Assembly (NCBI GenBank): GCA_028751875.1
Contig: CM054157.1
Coordinates: 8,160,074-8,224,073, forward strand
DNA: 64,000 nucleotides
Source: Rapana venosa
Lineage: Eukaryota; Mollusca; Gastropoda; Neogastropoda; Muricidae
Direction: 5' to 3'
Position numbers and translations under genes: made by a program. Under the pieces are notes generated by a model. It saw nothing but the letters and a program-made list of their open reading frames with translations. It was not told where the DNA came from and searched no databases. This document shows positions 42,438-52,746 of the stretch, piece after piece; within the stretch, counting starts at the first letter, position 1, and every line of letters begins with the position of its first letter.

Positions 42438-42441
42438 AAGA
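41756..42441. repeat. Compound microsatellite: poly-G, (TG)n, (GA)n, (GATA)n, (GACA)n
   Basis: Almost 700 bp of simple sequence: G-rich (41756-41840), TG-rich with GTGGTG variants (to 42220), GA (42245-42315), GATA (42331-42360), GACA (42361-42378) and GA again (42408-42436). Long open frames in several registers are artefacts of this composition. Confidence 0.97.
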
Positions 42442-42739
42442 GGAGTACTGTTTGATAAATGTCATGTAATTATAATGATTTAATCAGATTCATGTATTAT
42501 GTAGGAAAAGAAGTAGTAAACTTTTGCAAGGTTCATGTAAAAATGGTGACAAATTCGGAGGTTTCATCAGATTCATCTTTTAGAGTTTACACAAATAATG
42601 TGCTTTCAGAGGTTTATGTAGCAACAGGTTCATGTAGCAAGACAAGTTTCATCAGTTTCTCGCCCATCAACTGTTTCACTTGCAACTGGTCAGACCCAGG
42701 AATGCATTTATCAGCACAAATCAGTCAAAGAAATTGGAT

Positions 42740-42824
42740 ACACAATGCTTTTGACCCTTTGTCCTTCAGACCAGCTCTTCCACATGTCCTAGGAAAAGCT
42801 GTCTGTTGTTTTGAGAGAATCCCC

Positions 42825-42858
<34 letters not shown>

Positions 42859-43735
42859 ACTCTGTTTAGTTTTGTCATTTTCTGGTTGATCATCATCATC
42901 AACCATTACACTCATGTAGGGCAGCAACAAAGGGCTTCCACTCCTGCCTTTCCTGGGCTAACCTAGTCACTGATCCTCAAGAGTGCTGGATGGCCTTCTT
43001 ATGAGTTAAAAAGACTTTTTTTTTTAAAAGAAAAAGAACCTGCTTTCTTCCAGGGATTTTGGTAATGCAACAAAGCTATCCAATTTAGGGATTGTGTGTG
43101 TACCATTTCAATAAACCACTGCCACCATCATACATGCAAGGCCTCTAACTGTGTTGTATTCGTGTAGTAGGTCAACAGACAATCATGGCAGCCCCCCAGT
43201 AACTGTGTGCGTGTTATTACTAAAAGTACCAACACACAATGCTTTTGGACTCTTTGTCCTTCAGACCTGTTCTCTCACATGTCCTAGGAAAACATGTCTG
43301 TTGTTTTGAGAGAATCCCTGTGTGGTGTGTGTGTATGTTGTGTGTGTATGTGTGTGTGTCTGTGTGTGTCTGTTTGTGTGTTTACTCTGTTTAGTTTTCT
43401 CATTTTCTGGTCGATCTTATGGTAGTAAAAAGACTTTAAAAAAAGGTAAAGAAAACTGCTTTCTTCCAGGGACCTGGGCTAATGCAACAAGAGCTATTTA
43501 ATTTAGGGACTGCGTGTGTACCATTACAACTTCCTAATGTGTTGTATTCGTGTAGTAGGTCAACAGAGAATGAACCCCACTAACCGTCTGTGTGTTATCA
43601 CAAAGGGTACCAAGACAATGCTTTTCGACCCTTCCTCCTTCAGACTGGTTCTCCCACATGTCCTGGGAAAAGGTGTCTGTTGTTTTGAGAGAATCCTTAG
43701 GACTGTGTGTGAGTGTGTGTGTGTGTGAGCGTATG
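42740..43735 (+). repeat. Three-copy diverged tandem duplication, ~400-490 bp
   Basis: The block (T)TTGACCCTTTGTCCTTCAGAC, CACATGTCCTAGGAAAA, TGTCTGTTGTTTTGAGAGAA plus TCC and a (TG)n tract occurs at about 42755, 43245 and 43625. The intervening CTGCTTTCTTCCAGG and TAATTTAGGGACTG-type blocks repeat as well. The first interval also contains the RTE fragment. Confidence 0.85.
42882..42962 (-). mobile_element. RTE-type LINE, extreme 3' fragment
   Basis: The minus strand reads AQERQEWKPFVAAL... followed by stop and TGATGATGATGATC. This matches the last codons and tail of the RTE-type fragment at 48741-49145 (QEWRTFVAAL...). Only about 80 bp remain. Confidence 0.7.
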
Positions 43736-43866
43736 CACTGAGCCTGTGTATGTGTGTGTGTGCTTGTGTAAATTTGCCATCTGTAATCCTATCTGTGGAC
43801 AGTTTCATGCCTGTAAATGATTTAAATGTAAGAATTTTGATTTGTTACTTGAACGTAATTCAGCGA

Positions 43867-43878
43867 GATATATATATA

Positions 43879-43926
<48 letters not shown>
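43867..43926. repeat. (TA)n microsatellite
   Basis: About 28 TA units with one break. Confidence 0.95.
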
Positions 43927-43927
<1 letters not shown>

Positions 43928-43999
43928 CACATTATTATTATTACTGTTATTATTAACTCAAGGGGAAACTGGCACATTTCCTCACCATAAAGAAGCCCA

Positions 44000-44080
44000 A
44001 ACTTTTAAGGAGTAGGCTATTGTGTGGGAACAGTTGACAAAATGGACATTCATTAGCCTCGAAATAAAAAGGCATGCCCA
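44000..44080 (+). mobile_element. SINE-A 3' fragment
   Basis: AAGGAGTAGGCTATTGTGTG, GGAACAGTTGACAAAATGGA and TTAGCCTCGAAATAAAA. Internally deleted. Confidence 0.5.
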
Positions 44081-44159
44081 AGAAGGTGAACACTCTAAGC
44101 CTGCTTCTGGGGCTGACATTCCCTCAGAGGAGAGAACCCCTATATGAAAAGGATGACTT

Positions 44160-44610
44160 GCTAGCCACCACCTAAAGGAAGCTTTGGAATTTGAATGTTG
44201 ATTAAAGTGAGTCCAGTAGGGGTGGCAGTGCCCACAGGGCTGAAACATTTGTCTTCTTTGTCCTCTATGCTTAGACAGTCTGTCATTGTTGTGTCTGTGT
44301 AATAACTGCGAAAATGCCTTGGGCTGCCCTGAAGTCCTTGACTAATCTTTAGAGGCCTGGGGTATTCCACGTCCACTTCGTGTAGTAAAGAATCCTTCTT
44401 TCGAGTCTTTCCAGAAAGAACATAGCAAGGGGAATGGACCATGAAAGGCAGAAACCGACCAAGGAGGAGGGTGACGGGAAGAAAAAGAATAAGGCAGAAA
44501 CGGCAAAGAGAGGGATAGAAAAGAGGGAATTCCTAGCACAGAAATTCCAGAAGGTAGGGCTGCTATTTTATACCGACATCCTAACAAGGGAACAAGGCTG
44601 AAATGACCAA
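44160..44610 (-). mobile_element. Dispersed repeat R2, minus copy with extension
   Basis: Reversed R2 order: ATAGCAGCCCTACCTTCTGG, AATTTCTGTGCTAGGAATTC, TTCTGGAAAGACTCGAAAG. The extension to 44160 has a minus-strand open frame (…SYYTDTTMTDCLSIEDKEDK…) of unknown nature. It may be part of the element that the other R2 copies have lost. Confidence 0.5.
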
Positions 44611-44639
44611 TGTGCAATAAATCGAAAGTGGGAGGTTAA

Positions 44640-45320
44640 TTATGTAATCACAACATAGTAACAAGAAGTGACACAAACCCACCCTACAAGGCACAGATCA
44701 CAACCTGTAAGATTGGTGTGTTTGGTGTCATTATCTTAAGTGGCCTGTGAGTTCATGGAAGGGATTGAGGTTGTTTACATTCTTGCAAGCCCAAGCATAA
44801 GATAAAAGACACACACACACAAACAACGGGCATCAGCAACAATAATAAGACCAAAACTTCCCAACTCATTAGGTATACTGTCATGATTAGTTTTACACAC
44901 TTAACAAAAATAGAAGAGGTTAGAGAAAATGCAGGGAAGTTGTGGGGGTAGGGGATTGGGGAGGGGGGGGGGGGAGAGGATAGGGGTTGGGGGTGGGGGG
45001 TAAGGAGAAGATGGGTCAGTGGTTAGAGCCTTGCAGTTGTTATCCTCAGTATATTAAAACAATTTTGTTGTTGAGGAATGATGCATGATTGAATAAAAGA
45101 CTCAGCATTTGCATGTATACAGATTCTTTTAATCACACTGAGTTTTGTTTTGTTTTGGGTTTTTGTTGTGTGTGTGTGTGTTTTTTTTAGCAAAGGAGAG
45201 TGAGAGGCACAATAATCGATTTTCAATCAGAAATTCCTATTATTTTTTTTTGGTTCTAACTGTTTATTTTTCATTCCTGGGCTGGAACTCTGAGGTTTTA
45301 ACAATAGTGGATTTTGCGTA
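44640..45320. other. Intergenic stretch without recognised gene
   Basis: Mixed unique sequence with a G-rich patch (44938-45003) and a T/G-rich patch (45140-45190). Nothing else seen. Confidence 0.5.
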
Positions 45321-45324
45321 TACA

Positions 45325-45690
45325 ACCGCCATTAAGGTAGCTGCATTCGACTTCAGGGATGTTGTCTAAACAGGACACAGTTTGCTGGGTTAAAACTTTT
45401 TTTTTTAACCATTCCCACTGGTAGGAAATGGCCTAGTCTTCCAAAAGTGGGAACGAGCTTTCCACGTGAACGCCTATCTTCTGCGTACTTCGCACTGGGG
45501 GAGGGGAGAGGGGCTCTCTTTTTAGTCTCATCCAAAAAACTTTCCAGAGAGTGGAGTCAGTAGGCTACTAATGATAACTTCAGGGGAACATTCCCTAAAA
45601 CGGTCATTTCCGTGGTGGCCTGGAACCCAGGCCGTCAGACCACGAGCACAAACGAGCTCTAACCACTAGGCTATCCCCGCAACCCCGCTC
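45325..45690 (-). mobile_element. SINE-B, full-length, minus orientation
   Basis: On the plus strand: GCCATTAAGGTAGCTGCATT plus CGACTTCAGGGATGTTGTCT (tail, single copy), CATTCCCACTGGTAGGAAAT, TTTTTAGTCTCATCCAAAAA (core), GTGGCCTGGAACCCAGGCCG, CTAACCACTAGGCTATCCCC (tRNA head). Confidence 0.75.
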
Positions 45691-46154
45691 CCCCCATTTC
45701 CCCGTTAATAAAAGGTTTAAAAATGTACTCATTCCAAGAATGGAGTTTCAAAAGAATTTCCTATACACTGGCTATAGTCATTTTTTCGTCACTATCTCCC
45801 CCCTTTTCCCTCCTCCTCCCGCGCCAGCAGTGAAGTATGTTTCAGGCCTGTTTGCTTTGTTAGATAATAATTATGGTGTCTGTTTCTCTCCATAATCAAA
45901 TCCCTACTACAGCTGCTACAGGTTGCTAAGAGGGTAGGCAGATAACGTATCAATCCCATTAAAATGTTGATAGGGCAGAGGTTGGACTTATGTCTGGCCA
46001 GCTGGCAGCCAATCGATCCTGCACAAAATTATCCAGAGCTACCCAAAAGAATAGATTGTGAACTAATACCCCCCCCCCCACCTCCCTCCTCCTCCTCACA
46101 AAGTGGGATACCAAGGGTTCTGATTTTGTTTGTTCGTTTTGAATTAAAGTTTTT

Positions 46155-46460
46155 CCTGTATATAAATAGCACCCCCACCCCCCCTTACTTTCTGGGAATT
46201 TTGTGCTCGGAATTCTCTCTTTTCTCCCCCTCTCATTATTTCTGCCTCGTTCCTTTTCGACCTGTCACATTCTTGGCTTTTTTTCTGCCTTCTTGGTCTA
46301 GTCTTCTGCTTTAAAAAAAAAATCCAGAAAGACTTTAACAATTACAATTCTCGCCAATGCCGAAGTCCAGTTGCGCTGGGCCTGATTAATTTTGTCATGG
46401 GCTTTTACAGCATGCAACGCATTTACGATCATATGACAAACAACATTAGTTGCAGTTTGA
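46155..46460 (+). mobile_element. Dispersed repeat R2, near full copy
   Basis: AAATAGCACCCCCACCCCCC, CTGGGAATTTTGTGCTCGGA, TCGTTCCTTTTCGACCTGTC, TGCCTTCTTGGTCTAGTCTT, CCAGAAAGACTTTAACAATT, GCGCTGGGCCTGATTAATTT and AACATTAGTTGCAGTTTGAG. Confidence 0.6.
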
Positions 46461-46690
46461 GTGTTGGACTAGCAAGAAAACATCTAATAAAAGCCTCTTT
46501 CCCCAAGGGGTCGGAACTGGTCAGAATGCATCAGCTCTAAAATGGAAAAAAAAATGCCACAGTTATCCCAGTAAATTTGGATCATCTAAGGAAACTCATT
46601 CACTGAGCTATTGGCGGGTTACGGTTTCATCTTACAAGGGGGTAAAAAATTAAGACATTTTTCAGTGGCTTAATCTTTGAGACAAGCAAC

Positions 46691-46786
46691 ATGGCCGACT
46701 GGCAGGATCAACCAGAATGCAACCCGAAACAGAACCGCCGCAGCCTCTTTTCAGACCCTCAATCCTTTTTCTCGGCTGGAATGTAA
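46691..46786 (+). other. Candidate first exon of an unidentified gene (weak)
   Basis: CAACATGGCCGACTGGCAGG has a strong start context that resembles the TISU/YY1 initiator of short 5' UTR genes. The frame is MADWQDQPECNPKQNRRSLF, then 11 more residues to a TAA at 46784-46786; a GT at 46782 (GGAAT|GTAAAC) could be a donor. No downstream exon and no homology were recognised. Confidence 0.15.
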
Positions 46787-46924
46787 ACTATACAAAACCA
46801 CAACAACAAAAAGCCACCGACACCACCATCAATCACCACCTACAAGCTTTCACGGGTTAGGACAACGCTTCTCACTAACATGGTGGCGCAGAGTTAGGAA
46901 ATACGCTTGAGCAACGGCAACAAT

Positions 46925-47280
46925 GACAAATTCTTTTATTTCGAGGATAATGAATAAGCATCCATGTGCTTAAATTTTTTTTTTACATCCAGTCCCCGTC
47001 GTTAGGAATACATCGTAATTATGATAATAAAAGTAAACCCAATACCTATACACTCACACAGTAAGAAAAAACACACACGCTCACAAAACCATACAAAAAA
47101 GCAACCACACCAACAAAAGAAAGAAAAAGACAACAACAACAAACAAGACAACAAAGCCCCCCCCCCCCCCCCCCCTCAAGAAACAAACAGCAAAGAAATC
47201 AAAAGCAAAATAATAAAAACACAACCAGGTTGGGGGTGGGTGGTGGGGGTACAACAACAACAACAACAGCAACAACCATA
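46925..47280 (-). mobile_element. G/T-only tract element, copy in minus orientation
   Basis: Reversed order of 3800-4145: the tail (TTCGAGGATAATGAATAAGC on the plus strand), CATCCAGTCCCCG, the conserved block (CCCAATACCTATACACTCAC plus ACAGTAAG), then an A/C-only tract to 47275 that includes a 17-C run at about 47158-47175. Confidence 0.6.
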
Positions 47281-47289
47281 GAGCCATAT

Positions 47290-48010
47290 GAATGGGTCTA
47301 TTATGAAGTTTTCATACAATAAACAGCTCTTGACCAGTCCAATGTGGGGTGGGGGTGGGGGGGGGGGGGGGGTGAGGAGGCTAAAGACTAGTGGGGTACA
47401 TCACCACCCCTTGTACTAGTTTTATGATACACGACGTACTGAAAGACTTTTAATTAAACAAAACAGGCGGACAGACAGACAGACAGACCCACATCAACCC
47501 TTTCTCTTGGTAGACACTGAGTCACCTTATCGAAGTCCCTAGGCCTAACTTGGAAAAATGTGCAGCTGGGGCATAGGCCTACCACAATCACAATAACAAA
47601 GACAGTACATAGACTCCCTTTCACTAACCACCCCCCCCCCCCCACCTCTCTCTCCTCTCCCTACTGACGTGTTACTGCCTAGGTCAATAGCTAACCATGA
47701 GAGAAGAGTGGTATGCTTCGTCACCAAGCCTAGTTTTCCTTTTACATCCCCCCTCCCTCCCTACCTTGCTTTAGGCCTACTCCCAACGGCGACCTTCAGT
47801 TAAAGAGGGTAGCCTAGGCCTTGGCCTAAGAAGGAGGAGACAAAGGGTCTTTCTCGAATTCTCCCTGTCACATGTTCGTGCGTCCATTGAGCTGGGAAAA
47901 AAATTGTCTTGCTTCACCTTCCACCCTGCTCTGTGGATTTCAGCTGGCCTTGTCCCTTATTATAATAATTTTTTTTTCTTCTTCTGTTTAGAACATGATG
48001 TTTTCAAGAC
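47290..48010. other. Intergenic stretch without recognised gene
   Basis: It contains poly-G (47340-47375), (CAGA)n at 47468-47487 and poly-C (47630-47643) runs. AGGCCTA-type pentamers recur. Nothing coding seen. Confidence 0.5.
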
Positions 48011-48014
48011 TTGA

Positions 48015-48135
48015 TAATTAATAAAAAGATAACAATTCTTTCCCCAAGCAGGAAGTTGGATGTGGTGAGCCTGGGGGCTTATCGCCCAACACACTTTCAA
48101 CACACTTTCGCTCATGTGACAGAAAGTATCTGAGC
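48015..48135 (+). mobile_element. Dispersed repeat R2, 3' fragment
   Basis: AGATAACAATTCTTTCCCCA, GTTGGATGTGGTGAGCCTGG, CACTTTCGCTCATGTGACAG. Diverged. Confidence 0.45.
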
Positions 48136-48259
48136 TTTCCACAACTTACCCTGAACATTTTCCCAGGATACTGTCACACTCTTCACTCAGGACTTTCTCT
48201 GGGCCCATGCCAAAAGCTTTGTCAGCTGTCTTGCACTCCGGTTTTTATAAAGGAGACAA

Positions 48260-48580
48260 AAATCCTACAAAGTCGGGAGTTTGGCTGCTTATATGTTTAT
48301 TTATTTATTTATTTATTTATTCTTTTATATCGAGGATAATGGAATAAGCACTCATGTGCTTTTTTTTACATCCAGTCCCCATGTGTGTGCGTATGCGGTT
48401 TTGTAAATTTTGTTGAGATGAGGTACTTGAAAACAGTCATACAGGCAAACTTCATTCCACGTGCAATTTCAATCTCACGGTGATGATACCCAGGTGGGGT
48501 GAGTGAGTCAAGAGTGCACCACATTCTGGGTGACCCCCAGAGTGTTAAGCTGGGGAAGGCACAGCAACAACAACAACAAC
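48260..48580 (+). mobile_element. Dispersed repeat R1, copy 3, split by a SINE-A tail
   Basis: R1 starts (AAAGTCGGGAGTTTGGCTGC), is broken by a minus-strand SINE-A tail (about 48300-48412, with (TTTA)n target side), and resumes at GAGATGAGGTACTTGAAAAC, CAATTTCAATCTCACGG, TTCTGGGTGACCCCCAGAGT, ending GGCACAGCAACAACAACAAC. Confidence 0.6.
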
Positions 48581-48740
48581 AATAACTGAATCTAATATGT
48601 GTTTGCTTTGAAAAATGACAAGCCCTTTCATTGATAATTTCGTCTGTAGCAGTCTGTGTTGCTTTACTGGTGTCACAGACTGCTGTTGTTACTACATATG
48701 GTTACTGTCATCAACAATATGGTCTGTTTAAAAAACATCC

Positions 48741-49145
48741 CCCCCCCTTCCACTGAGAGTGACCTCGACTATCCACATTCCACAGGAAGAATCTCAGAAG
48801 AATCTTGCCATCTTCTGGCCTGAGACCATCTCCAACCAAGAACTTTTTGCCCGTTGCAACCAAGAAAGCATGGACAACATCATCATGCATAGGCGATGGG
48901 GATGGATAGGGCATATCTGCCGTCGGGAACAGGGAAACATCGCCCGAACAGCCCTTCACTGGACACCAGAGGGAAAACGCAAACGAGGACGACCCAAGAA
49001 CACTTGGCGTGGGACTGTTGAAGCAGAGCTGAAGACCTTCCAACATACCTGGGGAACCATTCAGAAGCTGGCCCAGGACAGACAGGAGTGGAGAACTTTT
49101 GTTGCTGCCCTACGTGCCAATAAGGCACAAAGGCATTGATGATGA
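48741..49145 (+). pseudogene. RTE-type LINE, C-terminal ORF fragment and 3' end
   Basis: The frame continues from before the first ATG-like codon and reads MDNIIMHRRWGWIGHICRRE, then NIARTALHWTPEGKRKRGRP, then DRQEWRTFVAALRANKAQRH, then TGATGATGA. The RRWGWIGHxxRR ... TALHWTPEGKRKRGRPKxTW signature and the TGATGA tail are typical of RTE-clade endonuclease/reverse-transcriptase proteins. About 127 codons remain, without the endonuclease and palm domains. Followed by (CAA)n. Confidence 0.82.
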
Positions 49146-49189
49146 CCCCCCCAAAACAACAACAACAACAACAACAACCCAACCCCAAA

Positions 49190-49261
49190 CAAACCAGGCA
49201 TGTACACAGGTGTCGTGTTTAGACCCCATCACCAAAGTCGGAATGCGGCTACCTAAATGGT

Positions 49262-49262
<1 letters not shown>
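49190..49262 (+). mobile_element. SINE-B 3' tail fragment
   Basis: GCATGTACACAGGTGTCGTG, TTTAGACCCCATCACCAAAG, TCGGAATGCGGCTACCTAAA. A (TG)n and poly-G tract follows (49261-49308). Confidence 0.6.
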
Positions 49263-49292
<30 letters not shown>

Positions 49293-49427
49293 GAGGGGGG
49301 GGGGGGTAGTATATACACAAATACACACACACACACAAGCACACAGAAGATAAAATATGCATGTTAAAGATCCCTGTCACTCATGTCCAAGTTGGGTGGG
49401 TTATGGAAACATTATGTTATTTAATTA

Positions 49428-49763
49428 TTTATTCTTTTATATCGAGGATAATGGAATAAGCATTTAAGTGCTTTTTTACATCCAGTCCCCGTGTGTATGC
49501 GGATTTGTGAATTCTGTCATCTGTTCCCACCGGCACACAATGGCCTCTTACGAAAAGCGGAACAGGATTTAACGTGTGTGCAAGATGTTCTGCGTGCTTT
49601 CGCACACGGGACCTCGGTTTATAGTCTCATTCGAAGGACTTTTGGGGGATAATGAGTTTGCACAGATGTTAACTCCAGAGGAAAATATCCCCCTTGAACG
49701 GGAATCGAACCCGGGTGGTCAGATTGCGAGCGCAATGTTCTAACCGCTAGGCTATCCCGTCCC
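49428..49763 (-). mobile_element. SINE-A, full-length reference copy
   Basis: Complete order on the plus strand: ATCGAGGATAATGGAATAAG, TACATCCAGTCCCCGTGTGT, CTGTTCCCACCGGCACACAA, GAAAAGCGGAACAGGATTTA, GCAAGATGTTCTGCGTGC, CTCGGTTTATAGTCTCATTC, GAACGGGAATCGAACCCGGG, CTAACCGCTAGGCTATCCCG, TCCCCC. About 335 bp. Confidence 0.85.
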
Positions 49764-49917
49764 CCAAGAGGCCAGCATGCACCAGGAAGTCTACAGAATC
49801 TTCACAATGGTTGAAGGCGGTAGGGGTAGGAGAAGGGAAAGAAGAAGGAGACGGAACTGAGAGGGAAGAATAGAACTTGCCATGGAAAGTCGAGGTGTCA
49901 GCACAATTTTGTGTTGA

Positions 49918-50240
49918 CATAATAATAATAATAATGTATGGAATTTATATAGCGCTGAATCTTGTAAAGCAACAAATCAAAGCGCTCAGATTTTATTTCA
50001 TACCACTTTAAGTCACGGCACATTTCTCTCCGTGAAATTCGGGCTGCTCTCCCCGGGGAGAGCGGGAGAACGCGTCGCCACTTAGCGCTGCGCCACCCTT
50101 TCACCCTTTTTTTTTTTTTTTCTGCAGCTGTATTTGTTTCCCTATCAGAGTGGCTTTTTTCTAAGAATTTTGCCAGGGACAACTCTCTTGTTGCCGTGGG
50201 TTTTTTTTTACGTGCGCTAAATAATTACGTGTAACACACG

Positions 50241-50271
<31 letters not shown>

Positions 50272-50410
50272 TAGCGCCCAGACCACCACTCATGGTCTAA
50301 TGGATGGGGGAAAAATTTCCGGTCCAAACGGGGTACGAACCGCCGCACACTTCAGACCCGGACATTTCACTTTCTAGACAGGCGCGTTACCTCTAGACCA
50401 CCGATTGACA
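49918..50410 (-). mobile_element. SINE-M, full-length copy, minus orientation
   Basis: On the plus strand: (AAT)n, GTATGGAATTTATATAGCGC, TTTTATTTCATACCACTTTA, CTCTCCCCGGGGAGAGC, GTTGCCGTGGG, CACACGGGACCTCGGTTTAT, CGTCTCATCCGAAAGACTAG, GGTACGAACCGCCGC, GGCGCGTTACCTCTAGACCA. It matches 2709-3117 over its whole length and shows the 3' end GCGCTATATAAATTCCATAC plus (ATT)n that copy 1 lacks. Confidence 0.85.
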
Positions 50411-50575
50411 TGAGGCCAAAGGCACCTTGGGAAAGACAACAGTCAAGAAGGACAGGTGGTGGTGGACCTGTGCAGTCACAGAGCAACAACAACAACAACA
50501 AAGGACAGGCAAGGTGTTCATATTATGTAAGATCCTTCCTAGGTTCCGCCCCTTAGCCTACTCTTGAGAGAGAGC

Positions 50576-50578
<3 letters not shown>

Positions 50579-50622
<44 letters not shown>
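50579..50622 (-). repeat. (GA)n tract bordering the 3' end of a LINE
   Basis: About 21 GA units ((TC)n on the LINE sense strand), joined to GAACTCGAACTCGAACTCAA of the LINE 3' end. Confidence 0.95.
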
Positions 50623-50623
<1 letters not shown>

Positions 50624-51250
50624 TCGAACTCGAACTCAACGATTTATACACAAAAAGGCCATTGGCCCATACATGAAGGGGGTTGCCGAACTGCTTAGTA
50701 TTTTGGTTTTAACACACACACACACACACACACACCAACACGTTACTGTATAACACAAAGTCAGCTACAAAAATATCACTTAGGATAACATTATCTCTCT
50801 TATTCTGAAGGCTTTACACAAATATAAAGTGAGGCTGCGCACAACCTCAGGATGACTTGATGCCAGGAGTAAACAGAGTCTAAATAAATTAAGCTGTCTA
50901 CTATATTTAACAGGGATGTAGTTCTGCCTAACATCCTCAAATACTGGACAGCACAAGACAAAGTGTACTTCATCCTCCGGAGCTTGCTTACATAATGGGC
51001 ATAACAGCCTGACGTCGTCAATATCATGTTCTCTGTATCTGAATTTATGAACATTTATATCTGATACACCAAGTCTAAACTTAGACATTATTCTTTTCAA
51101 ATGTATATCCATATCAAGTTTTAGATAAGGTTTGACATCATGCGAACTTATAAATTGTCTGTACATTTGAAATCTTTCACTGTTTTGTATATGATTACTC
51201 CATTGCTGCCATCGGCAGTCAATCAATCTTTGCCTGAAAGCGTTAATAAA
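50613..51250 (-). mobile_element. LINE L-TC, 5'-truncated 3' fragment
   Basis: The minus-strand frame reads NAFRQRLIDCRWQQWSNHIQ, RQFISSHDVKPYLKLDMDIH, KFRLGVSDINVHKFRYREHD, LLCPLCKQAPEDEVHFVLCC and KAFRIREIM. It is the same domain as in 38190-38620 but better preserved (the Cys/His motif CPLC...HFVLCC is intact). Its 3' UTR has CTAAGCAGTTCGGCAACCCC and TGTGTATAAATCGTTGAG. Both ends run into (TC)n on the sense strand (51250-51290 and 50579-50622). Confidence 0.85.
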
Positions 51251-51274
51251 CAAAAGAGAGAGAGAGAGATAGTG

Positions 51275-51640
<366 letters not shown>

Positions 51641-51646
51641 TTTGGA

Positions 51647-51980
51647 TATATATTGGTTAGGCCATAGCCCATAATACCGTTGGGGCACCATAATGAAGGG
51701 GAAAGGGAACAAAAAACCAAATCATCAGAAACATTAAAACAAACATACAATCAACAATATGAGAGTCATAATAATGAACTATGATGTTGCAATTTATTTC
51801 TCTCTCAGCTTGAAGGCTTTGTGAAGGACGTGAGACATGTTCCAAATATCGTTATGTCTTGTAGAGGACATCAGCAAAATTAATTTGAACGGGCAAGGCT
51901 GTCGAAAATATTTAGGTGAAATAAACTTATCTCTGAGCTCCTTAAGAAATGGACAGCACAGAACTAAATGTACCTAATAT
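51647..51980 (-). mobile_element. LINE related to L-TC, second family, 3' fragment
   Basis: The minus strand near 51975-51795 reads VHLVLCCPFLKELRDKFISP, KYFRQPCPFKLILLMSSTRH, NDIWNMSHVLHKAFKLREK. It is clearly homologous to the HFVLCCPVFEDVRQNYIPVK...KAFRIRE region of the fragment at 50613-51250 but diverged. The 3' UTR ends ATTATGGGCTATGGCCTAAC ... CCAAATCCGAATCTCTCTCT, running into (TC)n. This frame was found by hand because it lacks a start codon. Confidence 0.75.
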
Positions 51981-52000
51981 TTTTACTATACTAAAAAATT

Positions 52001-52003
<3 letters not shown>

Positions 52004-52043
<40 letters not shown>
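52004..52043 (-). repeat. (GA)n tract between LINE fragments
   Basis: About 19 GA units. Confidence 0.95.
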
Positions 52044-52046
<3 letters not shown>

Positions 52047-52320
52047 AACAAAGAAAGATGTATACATAAACATGAGATTGGCCCCCTATATCATGATCAA
52101 ATAACTGAATAACGATAAGAATTACATGCTAAAGCACAGCGTGACAATTAAATCTAATCCACAAGGGGGTGGGGGTGGGGGTGAGATAGGGATAGGGGGT
52201 GGAAACAGTATGGTATTATAATGTATTTACATGACTATAAAGCTAAATAGGCATTATCAGTATTACTTCTAGCAAACAGGGTCTAAACGCATTAATAGGC
52301 TCCCTGCTGGTAGGTGGTCT
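52044..52320 (-). mobile_element. Probable 3' UTR of another TC-flanked LINE
   Basis: On the minus strand it ends TATAGGGGGCCAATCTCATG, TTTATGTATACATCTTTCTT plus TGTTCAGATCTCTCTC. This is the same layout as GGGCCAATGGCCTTTTTGTG TATAAATC ... TTCTCTCTC at 50613-50680. No coding part was recognised upstream. Confidence 0.45.
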
Positions 52321-52335
52321 ATAATTATTTGAGAG

Positions 52336-52645
52336 ATTTATTTATTTATTCTTTTATTTCGAGGGATAGTCCCCTGTGTGTATGCAGTTTTGTCAATTTT
52401 ATCTGTTCCCCCTGGCATACAATGGCCTACTCTTTCAAAAAGCCCGGAACAGGTTTTAACGTTTTAACGTGCGCGCAAGATGTTCTGCGTGCGAACGCAC
52501 AGGGGACCTCGGTTTATAATCTCATCCAAAAGACTTTTGGGCAGAGTGGAGTCCGCACTGATGTTAACTCCACAGGAAAAATCCTCTTGAACCCGTCAGC
52601 AGATCACAAATATTTCACTCTAACCACCTGGCTATCCTGTACCCC
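52336..52645 (-). mobile_element. SINE-A, near full-length
   Basis: ATTCTTTTATTTCGAGGGAT, TTTTATCTGTTCCCCCTGGC, GTGCGCGCAAGATGTTCTGC, GGGGACCTCGGTTTATAATC, GATGTTAACTCCACAGG, CACTCTAACCACCTGGCTAT CC. The GCACATGAGTGC part of the tail is deleted. Confidence 0.75.
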
Positions 52646-52662
52646 ACCCCCCTAAAACATTG

Positions 52663-52666
<4 letters not shown>

Positions 52667-52745
<79 letters not shown>
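52667..52745 (-). repeat. (GA)n microsatellite
   Basis: About 39 GA units. Confidence 0.97.

Positions 52746-52746
<1 letters not shown>

Noticed and set aside
41713..42465. Open frames up to 250 codons of Thr/His or Cys/Val
   Set aside because: Pure simple-sequence translation of (TG)n, (GA)n and poly-G.
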